DNA of 64,000 bases. It comes from Salirhabdus euzebyi. GTDB lineage: Bacteria; Bacillota; Bacilli; Bacillales; Alkalibacillaceae. Each line of letters opens with the position of its first letter. Within the stretch, counting starts at the first letter, position 1. Positions 17,370 through 27,396 of this stretch are shown here, piece by piece. The notes beneath the pieces are model-generated. The model did no database searches. It saw only the letters and a program-made list of their open reading frames with translations, and was not told where the DNA came from. The position numbers were made by a program, and so were the translations under genes. The stretch covers positions 248,001 to 312,000 of the forward strand of contig NZ_JACHGH010000003.1 of assembly GCF_014207435.1 (NCBI RefSeq), in the 5' to 3' direction.

Positions 17370-19493
17370 TTATTTTGTTTCGCTTTTTTCTTTCGCTGCC
17401 TCTTGTTCTTTCATCGCATCCTTGCGAGAAAGATTCACTCGGCCTTGTTGGTCAATTTCTTTTACTTTTACAAGTATTTCATCACCAACAGATACGAAGT
17501 CCGAAACATTTTTCACGTGGCTTTCATCTAGTTGAGAAACGTGTACAAGTCCTTCTTTACCATTGAAAATTTCAACGAAAGCACCAAATTTCTCTACACG
17601 CTTAACTTTTCCTAGATAAATTTTCCCTACTTCTACTTCGCGAACAAGATTCTCAATAATTTCTTTCGCTTTATTGTTCATCTCCATATCTGTAGATGAA
17701 ATAAAGATACTACCATCTTGTTCAATGTCAATTTTCACACCTGTTTGTTCAATAATCTGATTGATTTGTTTTCCGCTTGGACCTATTACGTCACGGATTT
17801 TTTCAGGTTTGATAGACATTGTTAAGATTTTTGGAGCATATTGAGAAAGTTCGTTTCTAGGATCTGCAATTGTTTCAAGCATGTGTTGAAGAATGATCAA
17901 ACGACCTTTTCTAGCTTGAGTTAAAGCTTCTTCTAGAATTTCTCGAGACAAACCTTCAATTTTAATATCCATCTGTAATGCTGTTACACCTTCACTCGTA
18001 CCAGCAACTTTAAAGTCCATATCTCCAAGGAAATCTTCCATGCCTTGAATGTCAGTTAAGATTGTGTAGTCATCACCAGACTTTACTAATCCCATCGCAA
18101 TACCTGCAACCGGTGCCTTAATAGGAACACCCGCATCCATCATTGCCATCGTACTCGCACAAATACTTGCCTGCGAAGTGGAACCATTAGATTCTAACAC
18201 TTCTGAAACGACACGTACTGTATATGGAAAATCTTTTTCAGAAGGAATAATTGGTTCTAATGCTCTTTCACCTAAAGCACCATGACCAATTTCACGTCTA
18301 CCTGGGCCACGAATTGGACCTGTTTCCCCTACACTGAATAGTGGGAAGTTATAATGGTGCATAAAACGTTTAGACTCTTCTAAATCAAGACCATCTAAAA
18401 TTTGCACATCACCTAGTGCACCTAGTGTACATACACTTAATGCTTGTGTTTGTCCTCTTGTAAATAAACCAGATCCGTGGGCTCTAGGTAAAACACCTAC
18501 ACGAGAAGTTAGAGATCTGATTTGTTCAGGGCTACGACCATCTGGACGGATTTTTTCCTTTGTAATCAAGCGGCGTACTTCTTCTTTTACAATTTTATCA
18601 AGGATACCTTTTACTTGCTTAATTGTTTCTTCTTCTGCTTCTTCTTCTTCAAACTTTTGAAGCACCTCATCTTTTACTTGAGAAATTGCTTCTTCTCTTG
18701 CATGTTTCTCTTCTACTTGGATAGCTTGTACAAGTTTATCTTTTGCATCTGCTTCCACTTGTGCAGTCAAGTCTTTATCCAGTTCGAAAAGCGTTACTTC
18801 CATTTTTTCTTTCCCAACAGCTTCCACAATTTTTTCTTGGAATTCAACTAGGCGTTTAATTTCGTCGTGTCCAAACATAATTGCTTCTAACATGACATCT
18901 TCAGGAACTTCATCTGCACCTGCTTCTACCATGTTTACTGCATCCTTCGTACCTGCAACAGAAAGGTGAATATCACTTTTTTCTAATTGCTCTACATTTG
19001 GATTAATAATTAATTCGCCATCAATTCTTCCTACTATAACACCTGCAATAGGACCGTTAAATGGGATATCTGAAATACTTAGGGCAATTGAGGAACCAAT
19101 CATTGCCGCTACCTCTGAGGAACAATCTTGATCAACACTCATTACAGTACTAATCACTTGTACTTCATTTCGGAATCCATCTGGGAAAAGTGGTCGTATT
19201 GGACGATCAATCAATCGTGAAGTCAATACAGCTTTTTCACTTGGACGACCTTCCCGTTTTATGAATCCTCCAGGAATTTTACCAACTGCGTATAATCTTT
19301 CTTCATAATTGACAGTTAGTGGGAAAAAACTTAGGTTTTTAGGCTCTTTTGAAGCCGTAGCTGCACTTAGTACAGCTGTTTCGCCGTAGCGAATCATACA
19401 AGCTCCATTAGCTTGTTTAGCTAATTCTCCTATTTCAACAGTAAATTTACGGCCTGCCAAATCAATGGAGAATTCTTTTTTATTGTCTGCCAT
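17370..19493 (-). CDS. pnpA: polyribonucleotide nucleotidyltransferase (PNPase)
   Basis: 707 residues. Two RNase PH-like domains (the second with [16 protein letters not shown] and [13 protein letters not shown]), an alpha-helical middle rich in Glu/Lys, a KH domain (about 550-615, ending near GSIFISS) and an S1 domain (about 620-690, [16 protein letters not shown]). It degrades RNA 3' to 5' by phosphorolysis and is part of the Bacillus RNA-decay machinery. ATG follows GAGAGGAG. It has its own terminators on both sides, so it may be transcribed alone or by read-through from rpsO. Confidence 0.97.
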   Translation of the reverse strand: MADNKKEFSIDLAGRKFTVEIGELAKQANGACMIRYGETAVLSAATASKEPKNLSFFPLTVNYEERLYAVGKIPGGFIKREGRPSEKAVLTSRLIDRPIRPLFPDGFRNEVQVISTVMSVDQDCSSEVAAMIGSSIALSISDIPFNGPIAGVIVGRIDGELIINPNVEQLEKSDIHLSVAGTKDAVNMVEAGADEVPEDVMLEAIMFGHDEIKRLVEFQEKIVEAVGKEKMEVTLFELDKDLTAQVEADAKDKLVQAIQVEEKHAREEAISQVKDEVLQKFEEEEAEEETIKQVKGILDKIVKEEVRRLITKEKIRPDGRSPEQIRSLTSRVGVLPRAHGSGLFTRGQTQALSVCTLGALGDVQILDGLDLEESKRFMHHYNFPLFSVGETGPIRGPGRREIGHGALGERALEPIIPSEKDFPYTVRVVSEVLESNGSTSQASICASTMAMMDAGVPIKAPVAGIAMGLVKSGDDYTILTDIQGMEDFLGDMDFKVAGTSEGVTALQMDIKIEGLSREILEEALTQARKGRLIILQHMLETIADPRNELSQYAPKILTMSIKPEKIRDVIGPSGKQINQIIEQTGVKIDIEQDGSIFISSTDMEMNNKAKEIIENLVREVEVGKIYLGKVKRVEKFGAFVEIFNGKEGLVHVSQLDESHVKNVSDFVSVGDEILVKVKEIDQQGRVNLSRKDAMKEQEAAKEKSETK

Positions 19494-19587
19494 ATATTTT
19501 AACTCCTCTCAAACATATTTCATTTCTGTGATTCTTGTATATGATTAGATTTCTACAAATGGCTATTAGAATATGTATAAAAACTAT

Positions 19588-19616
19588 AGAAAAAGCGGGA
19601 ATAAATCCCGCTTTTA
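19588..19616 (-). terminator. terminator after rpsO
   Basis: A perfect 10-bp stem AAAAGCGGGA (19591-19600) / TCCCGCTTTT (19606-19615) with an ATAAA loop; its own 3' arm ends in the T run. Confidence 0.92.
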
Positions 19617-19625
19617 AAACACCTA

Positions 19626-19895
19626 TTAACGACGTAGGCCAAGTTTTTTAATTAGCTCACGGTAACGAGTTACATCTTTGTTACGTAAGTAGTTCAACAA
19701 GTTACGACGTTTACCTACCATTTTCAAAAGACCGCGACGTGAATGGTGGTCCTTTTTGTGAACACGTAAATGTTCGTTAAGATTTTGAATTTCTTCCGTT
19801 AGGACAGCTACTTGAACCTCTGGAGATCCAGTATCATTTTCATGCGTTTTGTACTCATTAATAAGTTCATTTTTACGCTCTTGTGTAATTGCCAT
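19626..19895 (-). CDS. rpsO: 30S ribosomal protein S15
   Basis: 89 residues beginning [13 protein letters not shown], with the conserved [13 protein letters not shown] and [13 protein letters not shown]-type rRNA-binding region. The open frame starts three codons earlier, but GAGGAGGTG six nt before ATG 19895 and the family length fix the start there. S15 binds 16S rRNA and nucleates the platform. A promoter and about 80-nt GC-richer leader precede it; S15 of other bacteria represses its own leader, so feedback is likely but not shown. Confidence 0.97.
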   Translation of the reverse strand: MAITQERKNELINEYKTHENDTGSPEVQVAVLTEEIQNLNEHLRVHKKDHHSRRGLLKMVGKRRNLLNYLRNKDVTRYRELIKKLGLRR

Positions 19896-19984
19896 CCTTT
19901 TCACCTCCTCAAATTATCCCCATTCTCCTAGCTAAGCGTCGGTGAGTCGCAAAGCCAAGCGATGGTTGTTTACGTACGGATATT

Positions 19985-20013
19985 AGATTACATGTTTTTG
20001 CTAAAAATTGCAA
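19985..20013 (-). promoter_or_regulatory. rpsO promoter
   Basis: On the minus strand TTGCAA (20008-20013) and TAATCT (19985-19990) are 17 nt apart, directly behind the ribF stop codon. The leader that follows (about 19896-19975) contains complementary GCTTGGC/GCTTAGC-like blocks and could be the S15 feedback target. Confidence 0.6.
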
Positions 20014-20016
20014 GAG

Positions 20017-20967
20017 TTATCTTGAGGAAGTGGAAAAAAAATGACGAATTTGCTCTTCATCTTTCCTTAATTGACTTTTTAATTCCTCAAGACCAGAGAA
20101 TTTTTTCTCGCCTCTTATATAAGAAAATAATTCCAATTTAAGCTCTTCATCATAAATATTACCAGAAAAATCAAAAATATACACTTCGAGAGTAGGTTTT
20201 TCCTCGTCCTTATTAAAAGTAGGCTTATAACCAATGTTAGCCATGCCATAGTAGTATTGATTTTTTACTTCAACCCCCACTGCGTAAACCCCTACTTTTG
20301 GTAATAAATATTCATCACCAAATGCTATATTTGCTGTAGGAAACCCAATTGTTCTTCCTCTTTGGTCTCCTTTAATAACCTTACCCTTTAATTGAAATGG
20401 TCTACCTAGCAAATGTTGTACATCCTGCATTTCTGCTTTTTGTAATTTCTTTCGTATCAATGTAGAACTTATTTTTTGATCTTGATCTGTCACTTTTTGT
20501 ATTGTGGTTTGCGTAAATTCGCCTTTTGCATGGTCTTTCATTGAGTCCATGTTTCCTTTACCCATCCGACCATATGAGAAATCAAATCCGGCAACAACGT
20601 GTTTCACATTTAATCCTATAAGAAAAACGTTGACGAATTCCTCAGGTTCAAGTTTCGCTAACTCCTCATTAAATTTTACAACGTAAACGACATCAATATC
20701 GAGTTTAGCAATTTGGTCTATTTTATCCTCTAGAGGAGTAATATATTGAACATGTTGATTACTTCTATTTAACACAACAGAAGGATGTGGGTGGAAGGTC
20801 ATGACACCACTTTGGTAGCCAAACTCTTTCGCTACCTTTTTAGCTGTTGAAATTACTTGCTGATGACCTTTATGAACACCATCAAAATAACCAAGTGCTA
20901 AAGCTGTTTCTTTTATTTCTACTTTACTTACATCATGTGGGTATTCTAAATAAACTACTTCCAACAT
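20017..20967 (-). CDS. ribF: bifunctional riboflavin kinase / FAD synthetase
   Basis: 316 residues. The N-terminal nucleotidyltransferase domain shows ALGYFDGVHKGHQQVI and TFHPHPS; the C-terminal kinase domain shows RGRTIGFPTANI. It makes FMN and FAD (named ribC in B. subtilis). The open frame starts at GTG 20973; ATG 20967 is placed first here because it matches the family start, though GTG-ATA-ATG lies so near the AGGTG site that two residues remain uncertain. It lies between truB and rpsO as in B. subtilis. I saw no FMN riboswitch ahead of it. Confidence 0.93.
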   Translation of the reverse strand: MLEVVYLEYPHDVSKVEIKETALALGYFDGVHKGHQQVISTAKKVAKEFGYQSGVMTFHPHPSVVLNRSNQHVQYITPLEDKIDQIAKLDIDVVYVVKFNEELAKLEPEEFVNVFLIGLNVKHVVAGFDFSYGRMGKGNMDSMKDHAKGEFTQTTIQKVTDQDQKISSTLIRKKLQKAEMQDVQHLLGRPFQLKGKVIKGDQRGRTIGFPTANIAFGDEYLLPKVGVYAVGVEVKNQYYYGMANIGYKPTFNKDEEKPTLEVYIFDFSGNIYDEELKLELFSYIRGEKKFSGLEELKSQLRKDEEQIRHFFSTSSR

Positions 20968-21094
20968 TATCACCTGCTTTTTCCTGGTGCCCTACTCTTC
21001 TTACTCCTAAATTGGGAAATAGATAAATGGACACGCATTTGATTCAATAAACGAACAGTATTCCTTTTCTAAAACTTTTCCGTCGTTTATTTTC

Positions 21095-22000
21095 TTATGT
21101 AGTAAACATTTTAAAAGGTTTAATAACATCTGTTTTAGACGGATGTAATTGATATAGAGCTAATAGCACTCCTGTATTAGTTTTCACACGAAAAGGGTTC
21201 GTATGTAATTCCTCTTCGGGTATAGGCAGTACGGAACCGTGTCGTATACGTTCTTCATCCTGCTCATTAACTGTCCAGACATCATACTTAGACAAAGCAT
21301 AATCCAAATTTTTTAAATAGTCATGTACCTGTTCACTTGAATTTTTTAGTTCTTCTACACTTACTGCTTGTTCTTGTGTAAACGATCCAGACTCTGTCCG
21401 AATTAAGTGAGACATGTGCGCAGGATAATCGAGAGCTTTACCAATGTCTACACACAATGTTCGTATATATGTACCTTTCGAACAACTAATCCGAATAGAA
21501 AACGTAACGGTACCATCATCATGTCTTTTTAACTCATCAGATAATAAATCAATGGCGTGAATCGTAACAAATCTTGATGGACGCTCTACTTGTTTACCTT
21601 CCCTAGCATATTCGTAAAGCTTTTTCCCCTTTACTTTTACAGCAGAATACATAGGGGGAACTTGCTCTATTTCTCCAATAAAGTTTGGTAATATTTTTTT
21701 TACATTGTCTAAGGTAAGCGTGCTATCTACAAGTTTTTTTTCAACAATTGCTCCTTCTCGATCTTCTGTTTCTGTTGAAAAACCGAGACATACTTCTGCT
21801 TCATATACCTTTTTCGAGTCCATGATAATGGAAGAAATCTTTGTTGCTTGACCAATACATATCGGAAGAACGCCTTCTACTTCAGGGTCTAAAGTGCCTG
21901 TATGTCCAACTTTTTTTGTGTTTGTTAATCGTCTAACGAAATACACACAATCGTGTGACGTCATTCCCTTGGGTTTCCATAATGGCAAGATACCATCCAA
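21095..22000 (-). CDS. truB: tRNA pseudouridine(55) synthase
   Basis: 301 residues. GHTGTLDPEVEGVLPICIG contains catalytic Asp38; KPKGMTSHDCV is the typical N-terminal motif. It forms pseudouridine 55 in the T loop of tRNAs. The frame extends to ATG 22015, but that ATG sits on top of a GGAGGG that lies 7 nt before TTG 22000; the TTG start gives MDGILPLWKPKGMTSHD, matching family length, so it is preferred. A strong terminator separates it from rbfA. Confidence 0.93.
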   Translation of the reverse strand: MDGILPLWKPKGMTSHDCVYFVRRLTNTKKVGHTGTLDPEVEGVLPICIGQATKISSIIMDSKKVYEAEVCLGFSTETEDREGAIVEKKLVDSTLTLDNVKKILPNFIGEIEQVPPMYSAVKVKGKKLYEYAREGKQVERPSRFVTIHAIDLLSDELKRHDDGTVTFSIRISCSKGTYIRTLCVDIGKALDYPAHMSHLIRTESGSFTQEQAVSVEELKNSSEQVHDYLKNLDYALSKYDVWTVNEQDEERIRHGSVLPIPEEELHTNPFRVKTNTGVLLALYQLHPSKTDVIKPFKMFTT

Positions 22001-22045
22001 GCTAAATCCCTCCATTCATCCTATCATTTATTTATTATTTTGCAC

Positions 22046-22081
22046 AGAAAAAGGATAGACACAAGTAGGTCTATCCTTTTC
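22046..22081 (-). terminator. terminator between rbfA and truB
   Basis: AAAAGGATAGAC (22049-22060) pairs perfectly with GTCTATCCTTTT (22069-22080), followed by a T5 tail on the minus strand. It marks the end of the rimP-nusA-infB-rbfA transcript. Confidence 0.9.
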
Positions 22082-22143
22082 CTTATATTTCTTTAACAGA
22101 AAAGTTTATCGTGGTCGCCAAGGCTTCGTCACGACTGGAATTT

Positions 22144-22163
22144 GATAAGCATCCATGCTTATC
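22144..22163 (-). repeat. 20-bp palindrome across the rbfA stop codon
   Basis: GATAAGCAT-CC-ATGCTTATC, two perfect 9-bp arms; the rbfA TAA lies inside one arm. It has no U tail, so it is not a terminator alone; it may protect the mRNA end upstream of the true terminator. Confidence 0.55.
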
Positions 22164-22509
22164 TTGTGTCTTCATTTAAATCACGAAGAAGATTTTCAAT
22201 TCTATTCCCATATTCAAGGGCTTCATCAATTTCAAACGTTATTTCTGGTGTTTTACGAAGGCGAATTCGTTTTCCAATTTCAGAACGAACAAATCCTTTT
22301 GCCTTTGCAAGACCTATTAACGTATCTTGTTTCTTTTCTTCATCACCTAAAATGGAAATATATATTTTTGCTTGTTGTAGATCCCCCGTTACGGACACAT
22401 CTGTTACCGTCACAAACCCAATACGGGGATCCTTAATTTTTTTACTGATTATATCTCCTAGCTCTTTTTTCATTTGTTCCGCTACTCGACTAACCCGTAA
22501 TTCACTCAT
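22159..22509 (-). CDS. rbfA: ribosome-binding factor A
   Basis: 116 residues, single KH-like domain with [32 protein letters not shown], the diagnostic RbfA stretch. It assists late 30S maturation and 16S 5'-end processing, especially in the cold. ATG follows AAGAGGTGA. It is the last gene of the rimP-nusA-infB operon; a palindrome covers its stop codon and a terminator follows about 80 nt on. Confidence 0.95.
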   Translation of the reverse strand: MSELRVSRVAEQMKKELGDIISKKIKDPRIGFVTVTDVSVTGDLQQAKIYISILGDEEKKQDTLIGLAKAKGFVRSEIGKRIRLRKTPEITFEIDEALEYGNRIENLLRDLNEDTR

Positions 22510-22553
22510 TTATATCACCTCTTTGTCCCGATTTATTTTTCTTTTTGGGACTG

Positions 22554-22832
22554 CTATAGCCACTCATAGTGATGACTCGATATTTCTAGCTCCGATGAAG
22601 TGTCTAACTGTTTTAATACTTCTTGTAGCACGCGTTCTGCCTGCACTTTACTGGAAGAAACATGTGCAATTCCAAAGCAAGTTCGTTGCCATAAATCCTG
22701 ATAATCTAATTCACTAATGGAGACATTAAAGCTCTGCTGAATTCGATTAATCGTTTTTTTTAGCACGGACCTTTTGTCTTTTAATGAGTGGGTATTATAG
22801 AGAAGACAATCTACTTCTAAATAACCGATCAT
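22554..22832 (-). CDS. ylxP: YlxP-like DUF503 protein
   Basis: 92 residues, starting [24 protein letters not shown], the DUF503 signature. The family is small, basic and found beside infB and rbfA; a role in ribosome or RNA metabolism is inferred from context only. The ATG overlaps the infB TGA in an ATGA junction, so it is translationally coupled to infB. Confidence 0.92.
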   Translation of the reverse strand: MIGYLEVDCLLYNTHSLKDKRSVLKKTINRIQQSFNVSISELDYQDLWQRTCFGIAHVSSSKVQAERVLQEVLKQLDTSSELEISSHHYEWL

Positions 22833-24988
22833 TTACGTTCGATTTCCTCCATCACGTAGGCTTCTACAATATCCCCTTCTTTAACATCGTTAAAGTTCTT
22901 AATTGTTATACCACATTCGTAACCTTGAGCAACTTCTTTCACGTCATCTTTAAAACGTTTTAAGGAATCAATTTCCCCTTCAAAGATAACAATTCCATCA
23001 CGAATTAAGCGAATTCCAGCATCTCGAGTTACTTTACCATCCGTTACATAACATCCGGCAATTGTTCCTACTTTGGAAACCTTAAATGTTTCTCTTACTT
23101 CTACTTGACCTGTTACTTTTTCACGATATTCAGGGTCAAGCATTCCTTTCATAGCAGCCTCAATTTCTTCAATAACCTTATAAATGACACGGTGGAGGCG
23201 AACATCTACTTTTTCAGAATCAGCTGTTTTCTTAGCATTAGCATCAGGTCTAACATTAAATCCTATAACAACAGCATTTGATGCAGAAGCCAAAATGATA
23301 TCTGATTCAGTAATGGCACCTACCCCTGTGTGGATAATTTTAATCTTAGCACCTTCTACTTCAATCTTTTGAAGAGAACCAGCTAATGCCTCAACGGAAC
23401 CTTGAACATCCGCCTTAACAATAAGGTTAATTTCCTTTATATCTCCTTGTTTGATTTGCTCAAACAAATCATCAAGGTTCACTTTTACGCTATCATTTCT
23501 TTGTTCTTCAATTTGTTTTTGCTGGCGTGCTTCTCCAACTTGACGAGCTTTTTTCTCATCTTTAAATGCGATAAAGCGATCCCCAGCTTGTGGTACATCA
23601 CTTAGACCTGTAATTTCTACTGGTGTTGATGGACCTGCCTCTTTAATTCTTCTTCCTAAATCGTTTACCATTGCACGGACACGCCCGAACGTGTTTCCAA
23701 CAACAATGGGATCTCCTACTTTTAGCGTACCATTTTGTACGAGAAGTGTTGCAACAGATCCTTTTCCTTTATCTAACTCCGCTTCGACAACTGTCCCAGC
23801 AGCTAATCGGTCTGGATTTGCTTTAAGCTCCTCCACTTCAGAAACTAAGACAATCATCTCAAGCAAGTCTTCAATTCCCTCACCTTTTAAGGCAGATACT
23901 GGTACATAAATCGTATCTCCACCCCATTCTTCAGGGACTAGTTGATACTCAGTAAGCTCCTGCATAACACGGTCTGGGCTAGCACCCTCTTTATCAATCT
24001 TATTGACCGCAATAATAATTGGTACATCAGCTGCTTTTGCATGGTTGATGGCTTCTACAGTTTGTGGCATGACGCCGTCATCTGCAGCTACAACTAAAAT
24101 AGCAATATCTGTAACCTGTGCACCTCTAGAACGCATACTTGTAAAAGCTGCGTGACCTGGTGTATCAAGGAAGGTAATTTTCTTGCCGTTTTTCTCTACT
24201 TGGTAAGCACCGATATGCTGTGTAATACCACCTGCTTCACCTTCCGTCACCTTCGTATTACGGATAGAATCAAGCAATGTCGTTTTACCATGGTCAACGT
24301 GCCCCATGATTGTAACGATTGCTGGACGTTCCACTAAATCAGCAGGATCATCTTCAAAGTCAAAGTTCTCGATGTCCATTTCGTCGACAACAATTTCTTC
24401 CTCAACTTCTACACCATATTCTTCACACATTAATTCTATAGAATCCTTATCTATCTCTTGGTTAATGTTTGCCATTACGCCTAAGAACATCAATTTTTTA
24501 ATGAGTTCGGACGGCTCTTTACCTAATTTTTCAGCAAGCTCACCAACAGTAAGGGAACCAGAAAATGTGATTTTAGAAGGGACTTCATTATTCTGTTTTT
24601 CTTTTTGGTTATCGTTATTCGTATTCATATGGTTATTTTTCTTCTGTTTCTTATTTTTATTATTATTTTTTTGGTTCTTATTGTTTCCATTAGAATTAGT
24701 ATGGGATTTTTCTTTGTTATTATTGTTCTTTTCTTTGTTGTTTGGTTGTTTATCATTCTTAGGTTTGGTTTCTCCCTGTTTAGCTGATTCTTTTTTGGGT
24801 TCTTCTTTTTTAGCCGGTTTATTGTTTCCACCGATCCCAAATTCTTTATCTAATGTATTCTTTGTTGCCTCTGAAATCGTGGACATATGATTAGATACCT
24901 CTATATTTAGTTTTTCTAGCTTTGCAATAACATCTTTACTTTTTAAATTATTTTCTTTTGCGTATTCATAAATACGTAATTTGCTCAT
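22829..24988 (-). CDS. infB: translation initiation factor IF-2
   Basis: 719 residues from ATG 24988 (behind GGGGGTG); the open frame continues 19 codons upstream without support. The N-terminal winged-helix segment [20 protein letters not shown] is followed by a low-complexity Asn/Lys linker (about 60-155). The GTPase domain has GHVDHGKTT (near 229), DTPGH and NKID; C-terminal domains bind fMet-tRNA. It places initiator tRNA on the 30S subunit. The Asn-rich linker is encoded by A-rich codons and produces the long antisense frames in this stretch. Confidence 0.97.
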   Translation of the reverse strand: MSKLRIYEYAKENNLKSKDVIAKLEKLNIEVSNHMSTISEATKNTLDKEFGIGGNNKPAKKEEPKKESAKQGETKPKNDKQPNNKEKNNNNKEKSHTNSNGNNKNQKNNNKNKKQKKNNHMNTNNDNQKEKQNNEVPSKITFSGSLTVGELAEKLGKEPSELIKKLMFLGVMANINQEIDKDSIELMCEEYGVEVEEEIVVDEMDIENFDFEDDPADLVERPAIVTIMGHVDHGKTTLLDSIRNTKVTEGEAGGITQHIGAYQVEKNGKKITFLDTPGHAAFTSMRSRGAQVTDIAILVVAADDGVMPQTVEAINHAKAADVPIIIAVNKIDKEGASPDRVMQELTEYQLVPEEWGGDTIYVPVSALKGEGIEDLLEMIVLVSEVEELKANPDRLAAGTVVEAELDKGKGSVATLLVQNGTLKVGDPIVVGNTFGRVRAMVNDLGRRIKEAGPSTPVEITGLSDVPQAGDRFIAFKDEKKARQVGEARQQKQIEEQRNDSVKVNLDDLFEQIKQGDIKEINLIVKADVQGSVEALAGSLQKIEVEGAKIKIIHTGVGAITESDIILASASNAVVIGFNVRPDANAKKTADSEKVDVRLHRVIYKVIEEIEAAMKGMLDPEYREKVTGQVEVRETFKVSKVGTIAGCYVTDGKVTRDAGIRLIRDGIVIFEGEIDSLKRFKDDVKEVAQGYECGITIKNFNDVKEGDIVEAYVMEEIERK

Positions 24989-24992
24989 ACAT

Positions 24993-25307
24993 TCACCCCC
25001 GGTTAGTTTGATCGAGCAAAGAAGCAATTTTCTTAGCAAACCCACTGTCTGTTATACCAATTGCTACTCTTCCTACTTTGCCTATAGCTTGGGATAATAC
25101 CTCTCTGTTATCACCTATCACATAAGGAACATTGTAGTGCTTGCTTTTGTCCGTCAACTTTTTATGGGTATTCTCTGATGCGTCGTTTGCAATAATTAAT
25201 AGTTTAATGTTCTGTCTTTTTATATCTTTTACGATTGATTCCTCTCCAACAGTACATTTCCCAGCACGAAAGGCTAACCCGATCATATTTAAATAGCTTT
25301 TATTCAA
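24993..25307 (-). CDS. ylxQ: L7Ae-family RNA-binding protein YlxQ
   Basis: 104 residues from TTG 25307: [18 protein letters not shown], then [20 protein letters not shown], the L7Ae/L30e K-turn-binding core. The frame runs on to a TTG at 25322, but GAAGGTG lies six nt before the chosen TTG, which also fits the 100-residue length of B. subtilis YlxQ. Its RNA target is unknown. It lies in the nusA operon between ylxR and infB; stop and infB start are 4 nt apart. Confidence 0.9.
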   Translation of the reverse strand: MNKSYLNMIGLAFRAGKCTVGEESIVKDIKRQNIKLLIIANDASENTHKKLTDKSKHYNVPYVIGDNREVLSQAIGKVGRVAIGITDSGFAKKIASLLDQTNRG

Positions 25308-25318
25308 TTTTAACACCT

Positions 25319-25579
25319 TCAAACTAATTCTAGTAATTCATCATACAAGGAAGGATCTATTTTTGTTTTCAATTGTTGAGATAAAATGTCTTTGTTTTTT
25401 GCTTTTTCAATAACATCTTTATCCTTAGAAATATAAGCACCCCGGCCATTTTGCTTCCCGGTCTTATCAACAAAAACTTCGCCTTCTTTATTTCTTACTA
25501 TTCTAATAAGCTCTTTTTTATCTTTCATTTCCTTCGTCACAACACATTTGCGCAAAGGGGTTTTCTTCTTTTTCACCAT
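25319..25579 (-). CDS. ylxR: YlxR-family RNA-binding protein (RnpM)
   Basis: 86 residues, very lysine-rich. RKCVVTKEMKDKKELIRIVR and NGRGAYISKD are the DUF448/YlxR hallmarks. B. subtilis YlxR has been described as an RNase P modulator (RnpM) and as affecting many transcripts; activity here is inferred. ATG follows GGGAGGG. Co-transcribed with nusA and ylxQ. Confidence 0.93.
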   Translation of the reverse strand: MVKKKKTPLRKCVVTKEMKDKKELIRIVRNKEGEVFVDKTGKQNGRGAYISKDKDVIEKAKNKDILSQQLKTKIDPSLYDELLELV

Positions 25580-25594
25580 AAGATGGACCCTCCC

Positions 25595-26701
25595 TTATTC
25601 AGTAAGATTGTCTTCAATCTCGGAATAAGCATCATCATCGTTACTGCTTGCTTGAAGCGTTCCATCTTCTAGTGCTTCTGATTCACTTTTTATATCTATT
25701 TTCCAACCTGTTAACTTTGCAGCTAAACGGGCATTTTGGCCTCGTTTACCGATTGCTAGAGATAGTTGATAGTCAGGAACCACTACAGTTGTGGCCTTTT
25801 CATCTTCTTTCACTAGTACCGTAATAACTTTAGCTGGACTTAATGCATTAGAAATGTAGACAACTGGATCGTCAGACCATTCTACGATATCAATTTTTTC
25901 CCCTTTAAGTTCATTAACCACCGCTTGAACTCTTTGACCTCTTTGTCCTACACAGGAACCAACTGGGTCAATTTCTGGATCAGCTGCATAAACCGATAGT
26001 TTGGAACGGTCACCAGCTTCTCTTGCTACTGATTTAATTTCAACAATTCCATCATATATTTCTGGTACTTCCATTTCAAAAAGACGCTTTAATAATCCAG
26101 GATGAGTGCGGGAAACAAAAATTTGTGGACCTTTATTTGTACTTTCTACTTTCGTTAAAAATACTTTCAATCGGTCATGCACTTCATATGTTTCATTTGG
26201 CATAATTTCGTTTAAAGGCAATTTACTTTCTGCTTTACCTAGGTCAACATAAATAAAGCGGTGATCTTTCCGTTGAATAATACCTGTCATCACATCTTCC
26301 ACGCGGTCGATAAAGTCATTAAAAATGACACCACGTTCAGCTTCACGTACTCGTTGTGTTACAACCTGCTTAGCAGCTTGAGCAGCGATACGACCAAAAT
26401 CTTTAGGGGTTACTTCAATTTCTACCACATCCCCTTCTTCATAATTCGGGTCGATATCATGCGCCTCTTCTAAAGACATTTCCTGCTGAGGGTCTTCCAC
26501 TACTTCGACTACTTTTTTTCTAGCTAGTACGTGCATGGAGCCTGTTTCTTCATTTAAGTCTACACGTACATTTGTTTTTGATTTAAAGTTCTTTTTGTAA
26601 GCAGAAATAAGAGCAGCCTCTAGCGCATCGATTAGAACTTCCTTATTTATTCCTTTTTCTTTCTCTAGGTATTGAATAGCATCAAAGAGCTCGCTGTTCA
26701 A
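25595..26701 (-). CDS. nusA: transcription termination/antitermination factor NusA
   Basis: 368 residues. N-terminal polymerase-binding domain (LFDAIQYLEKEKGINKEVLI), S1 domain, then two KH domains with VGSCVGQRGQRVQAVV and LAIGKRGQNARLA. The tail after the last KH is acidic (DDDAYSEIEDNLTE). It slows polymerase and stimulates weak intrinsic terminators. The start is TTG at 26701, six nt behind GGAGGAG. The operon leader holds a hairpin with a weak U tract, the sort of signal NusA acts on in B. subtilis autoregulation. Confidence 0.96.
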   Translation of the reverse strand: MNSELFDAIQYLEKEKGINKEVLIDALEAALISAYKKNFKSKTNVRVDLNEETGSMHVLARKKVVEVVEDPQQEMSLEEAHDIDPNYEEGDVVEIEVTPKDFGRIAAQAAKQVVTQRVREAERGVIFNDFIDRVEDVMTGIIQRKDHRFIYVDLGKAESKLPLNEIMPNETYEVHDRLKVFLTKVESTNKGPQIFVSRTHPGLLKRLFEMEVPEIYDGIVEIKSVAREAGDRSKLSVYAADPEIDPVGSCVGQRGQRVQAVVNELKGEKIDIVEWSDDPVVYISNALSPAKVITVLVKEDEKATTVVVPDYQLSLAIGKRGQNARLAAKLTGWKIDIKSESEALEDGTLQASSNDDDAYSEIEDNLTE

Positions 26702-26716
26702 CGTAGTCTCCTCCTT

Positions 26717-27190
26717 TTAATTAAAAGTCACTGCTAAGCGTGCTTTAGCAATGGAATCAAACGGTATTTCTACCTTTTTCTTTCTCGTTTTTTCTTTTAC
26801 TTCTATTGTAACTATGTCATTTTCAAACGATTGTAAAACCCCTTCAAATTCTTTTTCACCATCAATCGCCTGATACAACTTCACGTACACATTCTTCCCT
26901 TGATTTCTTTTAAAATCTTCTTCTTTCTTTAAAGGCCTTTCTACTCCTGGTGAAGACACTTCTAAGTAATAAGGATCGGCAATGGGTTCTTCTTCATCTA
27001 ATTTTTCACTAAGCTGCTCACTAACCTTGCCGCACTCTTCAATGTCGACTCCGCCTTCTTTATCAACGAAAACGCGTAGGTACCAGTTTTTTCCTTCTTT
27101 TGCAAACTCCACATCGACTAGTTCTAACTGCATTTCTTCCAAAATGGGCATAACGAGTTCTTCAGTGATTTCTGTAACTTTTTTTCCCAT
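26717..27190 (-). CDS. rimP: ribosome maturation factor RimP
   Basis: 157 residues from ATG 27190, six nt behind AAAGGAGTG; the open frame extends 24 codons further upstream into the leader without support. Motifs [23 protein letters not shown] and [17 protein letters not shown] are diagnostic. RimP helps assemble the 30S subunit. It is the first gene of rimP-nusA-ylxR-ylxQ-infB-ylxP-rbfA. Confidence 0.96.
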   Translation of the reverse strand: MGKKVTEITEELVMPILEEMQLELVDVEFAKEGKNWYLRVFVDKEGGVDIEECGKVSEQLSEKLDEEEPIADPYYLEVSSPGVERPLKKEEDFKRNQGKNVYVKLYQAIDGEKEFEGVLQSFENDIVTIEVKEKTRKKKVEIPFDSIAKARLAVTFN

Positions 27191-27229
27191 TGTTGTCACT
27201 CCTTTAGCCTTTAAAAATATATGTACGAT

Positions 27230-27256
27230 AAAATTCCCTGCCCGTAAAGCAGGGAA
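27230..27256 (-). terminator. attenuator-like hairpin in the rimP-nusA leader
   Basis: On the transcript, AATTCCCTGC and GCAGGGAATT form a perfect 10-bp stem with a 7-nt loop, followed by a short TTTATC tail, 40 nt before the rimP ATG and about 105 nt after the predicted transcription start. Strong stem plus weak U tract is the pattern of NusA-dependent terminators. Confidence 0.65.
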
Positions 27257-27310
27257 TTGCACACGAAAATGTCAACAAAGATTTGCCTTAAAAAACATGA
27301 GAATAACACG

Positions 27311-27334
27311 AAAGAGTGGGTTTCCCCACTCTTT
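27311..27334 (-). other. leader hairpin upstream of the attenuator
   Basis: AAAGAGTGGG (27311-27320) and CCCACTCTTT (27325-27334) form a perfect 10-bp stem with a 4-nt loop. The following TTTCGTGTTATT is too weak for a normal terminator. It lies in the same leader as the attenuator-like stem. Confidence 0.6.
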
Positions 27335-27367
27335 CCATTCGTTACTATCCTTTGTTATACCATCAAA

Positions 27368-27396
27368 AATATACCATAACATCAGGTGCTTTGCAA
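27368..27396 (-). promoter_or_regulatory. rimP-nusA-infB operon promoter
   Basis: On the minus strand TTGCAA (27391-27396), a 17-nt spacer and TATATT (27368-27373) make a strong sigma-A promoter. Predicted start is near 27361, giving a leader of about 170 nt. Confidence 0.75.

Noticed and set aside
20968-21094. FMN riboswitch before ribF
   Set aside because: No aptamer-like sequence; only a loose AATAAACGA/TCGTTTATT pairing with a 30-nt loop and no U run.
24306-24890. 194-residue plus-strand frame antisense to infB
   Set aside because: It mirrors the Asn/Lys low-complexity linker of IF-2 (giving Phe/Leu/Val runs) and has no independent start signals.
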